Below, one piece after another: positions 27,828-36,242 of a DNA stretch of 64,000 bases. How positions within the stretch are numbered: the first letter of the stretch is position 1; every line of letters begins with the position of its first letter. Both the position numbers and the translations under genes were made by a program. The notes beneath the pieces were generated by a model. That model did no database searches. It had not been told where the DNA came from and saw only the letters and a program-made list of their open reading frames with translations. This stretch comes from Terrilactibacillus laevilacticus (GTDB lineage Bacteria; Bacillota; Bacilli; Bacillales; Sporolactobacillaceae): positions 248,001 to 312,000 of the forward strand of contig NZ_VDCY01000002.1 of the NCBI RefSeq assembly GCF_006517395.1, given 5' to 3'.

Positions 27828-30015
27828 AATTATATTTTTTAAATCGCCATACGTGACTTAAGAAATCACCTTTCTCTATAGGTAAAGTCATACCCACGTT
27901 CATTAATTCATCTCCTCCAAATACTTTACCTGTGTTCATATCTTTATAACAGAAGTCTGGATTTAATCCAGCAAGTTTCAAAATTCTAATGGGCGGTGCT
28001 GGTACGGCTAATATTTGATAGTAGAAGCAAATAAATTCGTCTTGGTCTGGCGAGACAAATATCCAAGCTGTTTCATTACCTTCAAATGGACTTAAGATAC
28101 GATGAAACGTTCCAAATTGAATTAAAGGACGAATCTCTTTATAAAAGGCCACTTGTTTCTTAACCATCTCTTTTTCTTCCTTCGATAACTTCGTCAAATC
28201 TAATTCGTAACCAAAGTTTCCGGCCATGGCGACATAACCTCTCGTTTCTAACGTTGTTATTCGACCAACTTGATGATTCGGGACTGACGATACATGAGCA
28301 CCCATAGTGATTGGCGGGTAAATGATACTTGTTCCAAATTGGATTTTTAACCGGGATATGGCATCTGTATTATCACTCGCCCATACCTGGGGCATATAGT
28401 AAAGCATTCCTGGATCATATCGGCCTCCGCCACTTGAACAACTTTCAAATAATATTTTAGGATATTTGGAAGTGAGGATTTCTAGGACATAATACAATCC
28501 TAACATGTAACGGTGAGCGGTTTCCCGTTGACGTTCAGGCGGTAGTAAGGCTGACCCAATCTCTGTCATATGCCGATTCATATCCCACTTGACATAACGA
28601 ATCGGAGCACTGGATAACACTTTTGATATGGCATCAATCAGATACTCACAAACATCTTGACGAGATAAATCTAGAACAAGTTGATTTCTTGCAACCGTCC
28701 TCGGCCTGCTCAGTACATGAAGACACCAATCCGGATGTTTTCGGTAAAGCTGACTGTCTGGAGACACCATTTCAGGTTCAAACCATAGTCCAAATGCCAT
28801 ACCTTTTCCTTCAATTCGCTTAGCTAGGCGGTTCAATCCATGTGGTAACTTTCGCTTATCGACAACCCAATCACCTAGAGAACTCTTTGCATTATCACGT
28901 TTCCCAAACCAACCGTCATCCAAGACAAAAAGTTCAATCCCTAGAGAACTCGCTTCATCAGCCAACTCTTCAATTTTTTTCTCATTAAATTTAAAATAGG
29001 TCGCCTCCCAATTATTAAATAATATTGGCCTGATTCGATCTCGATAGAGCCCCCGACACAAACGCTCTCGATAAAGATGATGATACGTTTGAGACATCCC
29101 ATCTATTCCTTGATCTGAATAAACCATGACGACCTCAGGTGTTTGGAATATATCCTTCGGTGTTAATATCCAACTAAAATCAAAGGAATTGATTCCAATA
29201 GAAGCCCGGGTGGTTTGATATTGGTCCACTTCTACCTCTGCTTGAAAATTACCGCTATAAACAAAACTAAATCCATAGCTTACTCCACTTGTTTCATTTG
29301 TACCTTTTCGTAACAAGGCAAAGAACGGATCATGCTGAAGGCTACTCGCTCCACGCCTACTTTCTATAACTTGCATTTCCATAGCCAGAGGGTGCCTTGA
29401 GATATTCCGTTCATTTGTATGTGATCCATACAGAGTAAGCAAATCAAATTGATCATCACGAAAATCCACACTGCTACTTAGCGCTCGCAATATTCTTAAA
29501 TTCTCTTTCCCCTTATTATGGAATTGGACAGACCTCGTCATCGCATTGTACCTCTCAAACACGGTATACGAGAGTGTCACCCATAGTCCAATCACCTTAT
29601 CAACTAAGACAATTTCTAACGTCTCTGCTTCATGTTCATGTTCTATATATGTAGCTGGAAGGTACTTCAATTTTGGTTTCCCTTTATGTATACGATAGGA
29701 GTGGTAACGCAAATCAGTCACCGTTGAACCATTTTCTAACTGGATTTGATACGCCGGATGCCTAAAGTCTCCGTTCCCATAGGCTGGATATTCTAAAGGA
29801 ATGTTATCTAAAGAAAAGGTTCGGTCAGAAGGGTCCGGATTTGGTGCAAATCCTCCTCTGTTGACGAAAAGAAGCGGACTGCTTTCTCTGTACTCTTTAA
29901 CCTTCTTCCCCCAATATAAATGGGCTAGGTAACCATCACGTATCACTTGAAAGACATAGCTAAATCCCTTTCCTTGCAAGTGGAAGATGCATCTTTCCTT
30001 ATCAAATAAAATCAC
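27826..30015 (-). CDS. alpha-galactosidase, GH36
   Basis: 729 residues, the standard length of cytoplasmic Bacillus/Geobacillus-type GH36 enzymes (AgaA/RafA); no signal peptide. It releases terminal alpha-1,6-galactose from melibiose, raffinose and stachyose. Motifs: FVLDDGWFGKRDN, KWDMNRHMTEIGS (nucleophile Asp in KWD), FESCSSGGGRYDPGML and WASDNTDAISRL (acid/base Asp). GTG start with GAAAGGA upstream. The LacI regulator gene lies about 390 bp upstream on the same strand. No sugar transporter is adjacent. Confidence 0.94.
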   Translation of the reverse strand: MILFDKERCIFHLQGKGFSYVFQVIRDGYLAHLYWGKKVKEYRESSPLLFVNRGGFAPNPDPSDRTFSLDNIPLEYPAYGNGDFRHPAYQIQLENGSTVTDLRYHSYRIHKGKPKLKYLPATYIEHEHEAETLEIVLVDKVIGLWVTLSYTVFERYNAMTRSVQFHNKGKENLRILRALSSSVDFRDDQFDLLTLYGSHTNERNISRHPLAMEMQVIESRRGASSLQHDPFFALLRKGTNETSGVSYGFSFVYSGNFQAEVEVDQYQTTRASIGINSFDFSWILTPKDIFQTPEVVMVYSDQGIDGMSQTYHHLYRERLCRGLYRDRIRPILFNNWEATYFKFNEKKIEELADEASSLGIELFVLDDGWFGKRDNAKSSLGDWVVDKRKLPHGLNRLAKRIEGKGMAFGLWFEPEMVSPDSQLYRKHPDWCLHVLSRPRTVARNQLVLDLSRQDVCEYLIDAISKVLSSAPIRYVKWDMNRHMTEIGSALLPPERQRETAHRYMLGLYYVLEILTSKYPKILFESCSSGGGRYDPGMLYYMPQVWASDNTDAISRLKIQFGTSIIYPPITMGAHVSSVPNHQVGRITTLETRGYVAMAGNFGYELDLTKLSKEEKEMVKKQVAFYKEIRPLIQFGTFHRILSPFEGNETAWIFVSPDQDEFICFYYQILAVPAPPIRILKLAGLNPDFCYKDMNTGKVFGGDELMNVGMTLPIEKGDFLSHVWRFKKYN

Positions 30016-30285
30016 GTTCTCATTCCTTTCATAGTTTAATGAGACAAATCAATTAAGTATATAAGTAATATGGACACTTTTAATTATTTTAGAATATACA
30101 ATTTTGTTTATATTATTACTCGAGAGAACTTATTCATTTAATATATGTGGGCTTCTATCTCGATATGTAGCGTTCTACCTGATACTGAGCTTGGCCTATT
30201 CTGATAGAGATATAGCAGCTAAAGTCTATAAGAGGATGTTCAAAAACCTTTTTGATAAGAGGTATGTATAGATTCCTATCATTAG

Positions 30286-30345
30286 AAAAAAAACTAGAGA
30301 AACAGAAACAGAAACAAAAGGTCATGAACCTCCTGTTTCTGTTTC
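30286..30345 (-). terminator. intrinsic terminator after the LacI-type gene
   Basis: On the minus strand GAAACAGAAACA pairs with TGTTTCTGTTTC and a further GTTTCTCTAG leads into TTTTTTTT. It separates the regulator from the alpha-galactosidase gene. The rest of the 30016-30407 gap holds no gene; 30230-30255 resembles a damaged MITE R1 end. Confidence 0.75.
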
Positions 30346-30407
30346 TTGTTTATCACTAAATTTTAGATAATGTTTCTGCTCGACTTATAGGAAGAGGAAC
30401 ATGATTA

Positions 30408-31409
30408 TTAACATGATTCTCTCGAGATAAAATAGGGTTTTAAACGGTAGTCATGATAATCCGAATTTTGTTTGTTAATTTTGGATAATAAGATTTCTGC
30501 CGCTTTTTCCCCAACTTCAAAAGCTGGCTGCTTAATGACCGATAAAAATGGCGTTGTCACTTTCGTCCATTCATAATCATCATAACCAATCACTGCAAGG
30601 TCATTTGGTATATCGATATTTTTATGCTGTAGATAATGGATGGCACCCATTGTTAGTGTATTATTGGCAATAAACAGAGCCGTTACCTTTTGACTTTCGA
30701 GCAATTCACGAGTTAATTGTACGCCTGTTTCAAAATTGGATGGACCTGATTTGATTAGATTCGAATCAATAGATATACCATATTTTGATAACGCTTTCAA
30801 ATACCCTTGAAAATGCTCATCACTTGTGTTCTCTCCACGTTCAGCTGAAATAAATCCAATCCGTGTGTGACCTTTATGAATCATATGTTGGATAGCCTCA
30901 AATACACCTTCCTGATTATCAATAAGAATCGTATCCCCAGGTTGATTCCTCATTTTTCGATCCACGTATACGATCGGATAATCCCCAAAAAGTGTATGAT
31001 TACGAACCTTTTCTCGCAAATCATTGGTTGGAGCTAGAATGAGCCCGTCAATACACTTTGTATTAAAAACCTGAATTTGTTCTTCTTCGTCACATTCATT
31101 ATTATAATTGCTAAAAATGAGATGGTACCCTTGTTTCTTAATATAATGCTGAATTCCCTGAGCGACGGACATATAGAAAAAATCAGGTGCCCCTTCATTG
31201 ACTGTTGGAACAATGAGCCCAATGGTTTTTGATTTTTTACACCGCAAACTCCTTGCGATCAAATTAGGATGATAATTGAGAACAACCATTGCTTTTTGCA
31301 CTTTTTGTTTTGTCACATCTGACACGAAACGGGTTCCATTAATGACATGGGATACCGTGGCAGTTGAAACACCTGATTTCTTTGCAACATCTTTTATATT
31401 TACTGACAT
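30408..31409 (-). CDS. LacI/GalR-family regulator
   Basis: 333 residues: LacI helix-turn-helix NIKDVAKKSGVSTATVSHVINGTRFVSD with hinge helix RSLRCKKSKTIGLIVP, then a periplasmic-binding-protein-like effector domain to the C-terminus (PAFEVGEKAAEILLSKI). It probably controls the alpha-galactosidase gene and itself in response to a sugar. I chose ATG 31409 because AGGTGG lies about ten bases upstream; the longer GTG start is inside that site. Two operator-like palindromes with central CG lie upstream. Confidence 0.9.
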   Translation of the reverse strand: MSVNIKDVAKKSGVSTATVSHVINGTRFVSDVTKQKVQKAMVVLNYHPNLIARSLRCKKSKTIGLIVPTVNEGAPDFFYMSVAQGIQHYIKKQGYHLIFSNYNNECDEEEQIQVFNTKCIDGLILAPTNDLREKVRNHTLFGDYPIVYVDRKMRNQPGDTILIDNQEGVFEAIQHMIHKGHTRIGFISAERGENTSDEHFQGYLKALSKYGISIDSNLIKSGPSNFETGVQLTRELLESQKVTALFIANNTLTMGAIHYLQHKNIDIPNDLAVIGYDDYEWTKVTTPFLSVIKQPAFEVGEKAAEILLSKINKQNSDYHDYRLKPYFISRESC

Positions 31410-31438
31410 ATTAAACGCCACCACCTAGTTTAATTTTT

Positions 31439-31452
31439 TGCAATCGTTTACA
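31439..31452. promoter_or_regulatory. LacI-type operator or cre box 1
   Basis: TGCAATCGTTTACA fits the LacI-family/CcpA pattern TGNAANCGNTNNCA. It lies 30 bp upstream of the lacI-type start, so it could be an autoregulatory operator or a CcpA site. Confidence 0.55.
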
Positions 31453-31536
31453 AATTCATTTGCCAATTATTTATTGTATTAAAATACACGCTACATCAAT
31501 CTTAAAACTATACATATGTGTTCACCAAACAAGAAA

Positions 31537-31550
31537 TGATTACGCTTACA
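31537..31550. promoter_or_regulatory. LacI-type operator or cre box 2
   Basis: TGATTACGCTTACA has TG-N4-CG-N4-CA symmetry, 98 bp from box 1; the pair could be bridged by looping. It also precedes no plus-strand gene. Confidence 0.4.
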
Positions 31551-31635
31551 AATTTATTTAAATATAATACAAAAATTCAAATCGCTAATCACATTATAAA
31601 ACAAAACGATTAACTTTTGCCAACTAAAAGTTCCT

Positions 31636-32892
31636 TTAGATTTTTATTAAAGGCTGGCTTACATGATGAACACCAACGAGTCCAAGGCATGTTAAAAAGA
31701 TACGCTCAGCACCTAAAAAAGCATCCTCTGGATCAAAATACTCATTTAGTGTGTGTACATGACCGTAGTCGCCACCGCCTCCTAGTGTTACAGCGGGTAT
31801 ACCTAAACTAATAGGAACATTTGAATCTGTACTACTCGGACCTTCCAATGTGGCCGTTAATCCAATCGCTTTAACAGCTGCTATAGCCGCTTGAACAATG
31901 ATGGCATCCTTCGATTGTTCTCCTGCAGGACGATCTCCGACTTGATTGATATCTACAGAAATTGAATTCGTATTCCAGCGATGATTTTCCTCTTCCACCG
32001 CAGAATATATGTGAGATAGAGCGACCTTCTTTAGTTTATTTAGCTCATCATATGAAGAAGAACGCAAATCGAGCGACATTGTGGCATCAGCTGCGATGGT
32101 ATTAATGGACGTTCCACCTGTCACGGTTCCTACAGTAAAGGTTGTTTTCGGTTCTGAAGGTACCCGCATATCAGCAAGTTTGGCAATAGCTCTACCCATA
32201 GCATGAACGGCACTCGGTGTTCCAAAAGCACCAAAACTATGCCCACCTGGGCCTTTGAAGGTTACATGATAACGATAGCTGCCTGTCGCTAAATAGATAA
32301 TTTCTTCGGGAGTTCCTGGTTCAATGGAAATAAAACCATCAATCGTCTTATCTTGTTCAAATAGAGCTTTGACTCCTCGTAAGTCACCTAGACCTTCTTC
32401 ACCAACTGTTGCAACAAACACTAAATCCCCGACAGTTTGGATCTTACTATGGTTTAGTGAACGAAGTAACGTGAGTAGTACCGCAAGACCTCTTCCATCA
32501 TCAGAAATGCCAGGTGCAAAGATCTTCCCACTTCTTATCGTCGCCTTTGTTTCTGTTCCTTCTGGAAATACCGTATCTTGATGTGCGGATATAACAATAC
32601 GAGGGGTAGACTCAGTTCCTCGTCTAATACCAATAATATTCCCTTCTGAATCTGTCGTAACATCTTCTAGTCCATATGAAATGAATTGCTTCTTCATAAA
32701 TTCCCCTCGATCATATTCTTTAAATGACGGAGCGGGTATAGAAGTTAAATGAATTTGCTCTTTGGCCGTTTGTTCATTGTCAGCTTCTAAAAATGCAAGA
32801 CCTGCTTTAACTTCAGGATTTTCTATTAGTTCATGATAAATGGTATTAATTGTATCTTTATCTACCACTGTTCTTAATTTATTTCCATCCAT
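31636..32892 (-). CDS. M20-family metallopeptidase, PepT-like
   Basis: 418-residue di-zinc peptidase. Metal and catalytic motifs are in order: SAHQDTVFP, APGISDDGRGLAVLLTLLR, the catalytic Glu pair in VGEEGLGD, SIEPGT, and a C-terminal GGGGDYGHVHTLNEY. The dimerisation domain (KGPGGHSFGAFGTPSAVHAMG) lies in the middle. This resembles tripeptidase T and M20/M25/M40 hydrolases; substrate unknown. ATG 32892 is preferred (GGGGGC upstream), but the ATG at 32919 is possible. It lies divergent of nothing and upstream of the LacI gene, with a 226-bp gap. Confidence 0.82.
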   Translation of the reverse strand: MDGNKLRTVVDKDTINTIYHELIENPEVKAGLAFLEADNEQTAKEQIHLTSIPAPSFKEYDRGEFMKKQFISYGLEDVTTDSEGNIIGIRRGTESTPRIVISAHQDTVFPEGTETKATIRSGKIFAPGISDDGRGLAVLLTLLRSLNHSKIQTVGDLVFVATVGEEGLGDLRGVKALFEQDKTIDGFISIEPGTPEEIIYLATGSYRYHVTFKGPGGHSFGAFGTPSAVHAMGRAIAKLADMRVPSEPKTTFTVGTVTGGTSINTIAADATMSLDLRSSSYDELNKLKKVALSHIYSAVEEENHRWNTNSISVDINQVGDRPAGEQSKDAIIVQAAIAAVKAIGLTATLEGPSSTDSNVPISLGIPAVTLGGGGDYGHVHTLNEYFDPEDAFLGAERIFLTCLGLVGVHHVSQPLIKI

Positions 32893-33007
32893 TATAACAA
32901 GCCCCCGCAACTCATTCATTTCATAACATAATATATTCTATAAATTAACGAAAAATCCTTTTTACTTAGACGAATACTATTCGAAAAAATTCGACTTTTA
33001 TTTTGAT

Positions 33008-33083
33008 TTACAGAGACTTCCGCTACGGGTGGAGGCTCGCCGAACGCCCCTACGGAAAGCAAGCTCCTTGAGCGGAAATCAAC
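33008..33083. repeat. GC-rich BOX-like intergenic repeat
   Basis: GAGACTTCCGCTACGGGTGG, AGGCTCGCCGAACGCCCCTA, CGGAAAGCAAGCTCCTTGAGCGGAAATCAACC. TTCCGCT and AGCGGAA can pair across it. It looks like a common Bacillaceae intergenic repeat, from memory; it is the only copy here. Confidence 0.4.
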
Positions 33084-33112
33084 CTTTTCCCCCACAATTC
33101 ATATACAAAAAT

Positions 33113-33153
33113 GACAAAAGGCACCGAAGAACATGCTCTCGATACCTTTTGTC
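33113..33153 (-). terminator. intrinsic terminator of purU
   Basis: GACAAAAGG pairs with CCTTTTGTC around a loop that can pair further; on the minus strand ATTTTTG follows. A second small hairpin (AGATCTAG/CTAGATCT, 33162-33182) sits between it and the purU stop. Confidence 0.65.
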
Positions 33154-33183
33154 GACAATCTGAGATCTAGTCAAACTAGATCT

Positions 33184-34083
33184 TTAGAATACAATCGTTT
33201 TATTTCCATGAACAATTATTCGGTCTTGTAGATGCCATTTGACAGCACGAGCAAGAACATTACGCTCAATATTTCCTCCCATTTTCTTTAACTCATCGAC
33301 ATCAAAACGGTGGTCAACCCTCACTGTATCTTGTTCTATAATTGGCCCTTCATCGAGATCGTTTGTTACATAATGTGAGGTTGCTCCAATTAATTTTACC
33401 CCGCGTTGATAGGCCCTTTCATAAGGTCTTGCACCAACAAAGGCAGGCAGGAATGAATGATGTATATTGATGATTTTCATTGGATGGCTCGCAACAAAGT
33501 GCGGTGTTAAAATTTGCATATAACGAGCGAGAACAATGACATCGATATCGTATTCTGACATTAACTGAAGTTGTTTCTTTTCAACTTCCGTACGATTTTC
33601 TTTACTTGCAGGCAAATAATAAAAAGGGATGCCTAATTGTTCAACAAGTGGGCGGGCTGTTTCATGATTACTCACAACAAGTGGAATTTCAGCCATAAGA
33701 TCACCGTTTTGCCATTGCCATAACAATTCTCTAAGACAGTTTAAATCTTTTGACGCAAAGATGGCCATCCTTTTTAATTCTGATACTAAATGAAGCTCCC
33801 ACGTCATAGAAAATGTCTCTGCGATAGGTTGAAAGTCTTCCATTAACGTTTCTTTTTTATCGATTAGATCTGGAGCTTCAAAGTCAATTCGAATAAAAAA
33901 GTCTCCTCCATGAGGATTAATGGAGTATTGGTTTGATTCAATAATATTTGCCCCATGAGAAAATAAAAATTTAGATATCTTTGAGATGATACCTGGCTGA
34001 TCAAGGCAGCTAATGAGTAGCCGACCTCTATTTTTATTGATTTTTTTGAAACTATTTAGCTGAGATTCTATTTCCTTAAGCAC
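33184..34083 (-). CDS. purU: formyltetrahydrofolate deformylase
   Basis: 299 residues. An N-terminal ACT domain (about 20-95, RLLISCLDQPGIISKISKFLFSHGANIIES) precedes the formyltransferase-like hydrolase domain with the catalytic Asn-His-Asp region (INIHHSFLPAFVGARPYERAYQRGVKLIGATSHYV, DEGPIIEQD). It hydrolyses 10-formyl-THF to formate and THF, balancing one-carbon pools and supplying formate for PurT. Good site GGAGG upstream. It is 4 kb from the purine-catabolism cluster and not in its operon. Confidence 0.93.
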   Translation of the reverse strand: MLKEIESQLNSFKKINKNRGRLLISCLDQPGIISKISKFLFSHGANIIESNQYSINPHGGDFFIRIDFEAPDLIDKKETLMEDFQPIAETFSMTWELHLVSELKRMAIFASKDLNCLRELLWQWQNGDLMAEIPLVVSNHETARPLVEQLGIPFYYLPASKENRTEVEKKQLQLMSEYDIDVIVLARYMQILTPHFVASHPMKIINIHHSFLPAFVGARPYERAYQRGVKLIGATSHYVTNDLDEGPIIEQDTVRVDHRFDVDELKKMGGNIERNVLARAVKWHLQDRIIVHGNKTIVF

Positions 34084-34216
34084 TCCTTGTCGTCCTCCTA
34101 ATTAAACTGTATCTTCTAAAATGAGAGTTAAAATGTCTTCCATACGGAAAAAATGTTACACGAAGACAAATGATGGTAAGCATCTCCTGCAGAACAAAAT
34201 AGTGAAAAGGTTTCGT

Positions 34217-34915
34217 TTAAAGTGAAGCATCTTTTTGCTTTTGCTGGTTCACCCATTTTAAACCTTCACGTCTACTTAACGGTTTTAATTCATGCCTATC
34301 AATGAATGCTCGAACAAGATCCGGCTCTGTTTTTGAATACTCCCGCAAAGCCCAACCAATCGCTTTTTGGATAAAAAACTCGTTTGAATCAACATGGTCT
34401 AGAATGTATCGAAAGAGTCGTTTGTCATCGGTCTTTTCTTTATACTTTAATTGAAATAAGAGGGCCGTGCGCTGCAACCACATATTATCATGATTATTCC
34501 ATTTTTCAGTGTATACATCAATGAAACTAGGGTCGTTTAGTAAGATTGCCCCAACCATATTTGAAGCAAGAAAATCCACTGTATCCCACCAGGATTTTGT
34601 GATAATTAAATATTCAATAAAAGAAAGATCGTCAGCATCCATGATTCTTTTCGATTTTCCTAAAATATCCATCGCAACCATTTGGTACTCTCGTTCAGGG
34701 CTCTCCCAAAGATCTATCACAACAACTCTCAAATCCTGTTTTGTAGAAGGAAGTCCTTGCTCCTTCAAAAAGGTTTTAAAAATTTCTCTTCGCAGGGGTG
34801 TTTTTAACCCTAAGAATTCAAATTGGTTTCGCATATACTGCTTCATTGATTTAGCCACGTCTTGATCACCGTAGCGTCTATATAGTTGAATGAGTTTTTC
34901 CGAATATGCATGCAC
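34217..34915 (-). CDS. DNA alkylation repair protein, AlkD family
   Basis: 232 residues of HEAT-like helical repeats, the PF08713 type. Signature stretches: GLKTPLRREIFKTFLKEQG, WWDTVDFLASNMVGAILLND and FFIQKAIGWALREYSKTEPDLVRAFID. AlkD glycosylases excise N3- and N7-alkylpurines without base flipping; the WWDTVD segment contains the conserved aromatic and Asp. It lies between purU and the L,D-transpeptidase on the same strand, probably independent of both. Confidence 0.9.
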   Translation of the reverse strand: MHAYSEKLIQLYRRYGDQDVAKSMKQYMRNQFEFLGLKTPLRREIFKTFLKEQGLPSTKQDLRVVVIDLWESPEREYQMVAMDILGKSKRIMDADDLSFIEYLIITKSWWDTVDFLASNMVGAILLNDPSFIDVYTEKWNNHDNMWLQRTALLFQLKYKEKTDDKRLFRYILDHVDSNEFFIQKAIGWALREYSKTEPDLVRAFIDRHELKPLSRREGLKWVNQQKQKDASL

Positions 34916-35004
34916 TTGTTTTAATGACCCCTTGTTTCAAACGATTTTTCTATATTGTACACTAATTTCTGTATCTTGTACGCTCTTTATTACTATGAAA
35001 AAAA

Positions 35005-35526
35005 TTAATGAACGGCATGTTGTTCTTGTGCTAACTGAGTCATTGTTTTAGAACTAGATGTAACGAAAATGGGTGTGTGGAGGGATATTTGATCATACAA
35101 TTGTTCAGCGTCTTTATTATATAGACGAATACATCCCGAAGAAACGTTATAACCGATTGAAGCGGGATTATTGTTCCCGTGAACGCCATATATTCGACCA
35201 TTCGTCCCCCACGCATCAAACCCTATCCACCTTGTTCCTAATGGATTTTTTGGACTTCCTCCAGGTATGTTCTTTTTTATATAATAGGGGTTCTTAACCT
35301 TGACAACAACATGGAATAGACCTTCAGGAGTTAATTGAGGCGTTCTTCCTGTACCTACAGAAACTTGCATCACGATTCTATTGTTTTTAATCAGAGCGAG
35401 ACGATGTGTTGTTTTATTAACAATAATTAATGAAGAGGTATCATGAGTCTCGGCGAAACTTTGAGATATCATGAATATAAACAAAGATAAGCAAATAACG
35501 ATCATTTTTTTAAGCATGACAGACAC
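35005..35526 (-). CDS. secreted L,D-transpeptidase (YkuD domain)
   Basis: 173 residues. Signal peptide (about 1-25, ending SQSFAE) followed by a YkuD domain. The catalytic motif is complete: IYGVHGNNNPASIGYNVSSG then CIRLYN, with His and the nucleophilic Cys. It makes 3-3 cross-links or anchors proteins in the wall; in Bacilli such short forms are often linked to the spore envelope. No LysM domain. It is divergent from pabA. Confidence 0.9.
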   Translation of the reverse strand: MSVMLKKMIVICLSLFIFMISQSFAETHDTSSLIIVNKTTHRLALIKNNRIVMQVSVGTGRTPQLTPEGLFHVVVKVKNPYYIKKNIPGGSPKNPLGTRWIGFDAWGTNGRIYGVHGNNNPASIGYNVSSGCIRLYNKDAEQLYDQISLHTPIFVTSSSKTMTQLAQEQHAVH

Positions 35527-35648
35527 TCCCCATCGACCTTTTTTGATTAGTTTCTCTTAAAATGAGATGGTTCATCCTAATATAACAACTTTAAAAAATA
35601 GAGTATAATGAGTTCTAGGATTTCATTTTTAATGAGCAGGTGATTTAT

Positions 35649-36242
35649 TTGATACTCATGATCGATAATTATGATTCATTTACATATAATCTTGTTCACT
35701 ATATGGAAATACTCGGGCACTCTGTCATAACAAAATACAATGACCACATCACAACTGAAGATATCATCAACCTAAATCCTGATGTGATCTGTCTCTCACC
35801 CGGACCAGGAACCCCTATAGATGCTGGGTGCTGTCTTTCAGTCGTGAATAAATTTAAATCACATGTCCCTATTTTAGGTATTTGTCTCGGTCACCAAGTT
35901 ATTGCCGAAGCATTCGGAGGACAAATCGAGAAAGCTGCTCAACCGATGCATGGAAAAACGGACCAGATTTTTCATGATGGACAAACCATCTTTCAAGGAT
36001 TACCAAATCCATTAAAAGTGGCTCGCTATCATTCACTCGTTGCAAGTCATCCATTGCCAAAAGAATTGGTTCCTACATCAAAAACTGCAACAGGTGAAAT
36101 TATGTCAGTCAGACACCAATCATTACCGATCGAAGGCATTCAATTTCATCCTGAAGCCATTCAAACAGAATTCGGATTAGAGTGTCTCAAGCAATTTTTT
36201 CAAACCTATGATATTCAGCCGGATAAGGAGCTATTGAAATGA
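35649..36242 (+). CDS. pabA: aminodeoxychorismate/anthranilate synthase glutamine amidotransferase
   Basis: 197 residues of the class I glutamine amidotransferase family. It starts MILMIDNYDSFTYNLVHYME (from TTG 35649, with AGGTG six bases before; the upstream GTG at 35640 is inside the site). The catalytic Cys is in GICLGHQVIAEAFGG, and His/Glu in IQFHPEAIQTEFG; SPGPGTP forms the oxyanion loop. It supplies ammonia to PabB for 4-amino-4-deoxychorismate in folate synthesis and may also serve TrpE. It overlaps the next gene by four bases (ATGA). Confidence 0.93.
   Translation: MILMIDNYDSFTYNLVHYMEILGHSVITKYNDHITTEDIINLNPDVICLSPGPGTPIDAGCCLSVVNKFKSHVPILGICLGHQVIAEAFGGQIEKAAQPMHGKTDQIFHDGQTIFQGLPNPLKVARYHSLVASHPLPKELVPTSKTATGEIMSVRHQSLPIEGIQFHPEAIQTEFGLECLKQFFQTYDIQPDKELLK

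Noticed and set aside
30140-30255. Possible further MITE copy or riboswitch before the alpha-galactosidase gene
   Set aside because: Only GAGGATGTTCAAAAAC resembles a MITE end, without a partner end or duplication, and I could not pair the rest into a convincing structure.
34084-34216. Possible folate or purine riboswitch in front of purU
   Set aside because: No match to the THF, purine or guanidine motifs I know, and no terminator next to the start codon.
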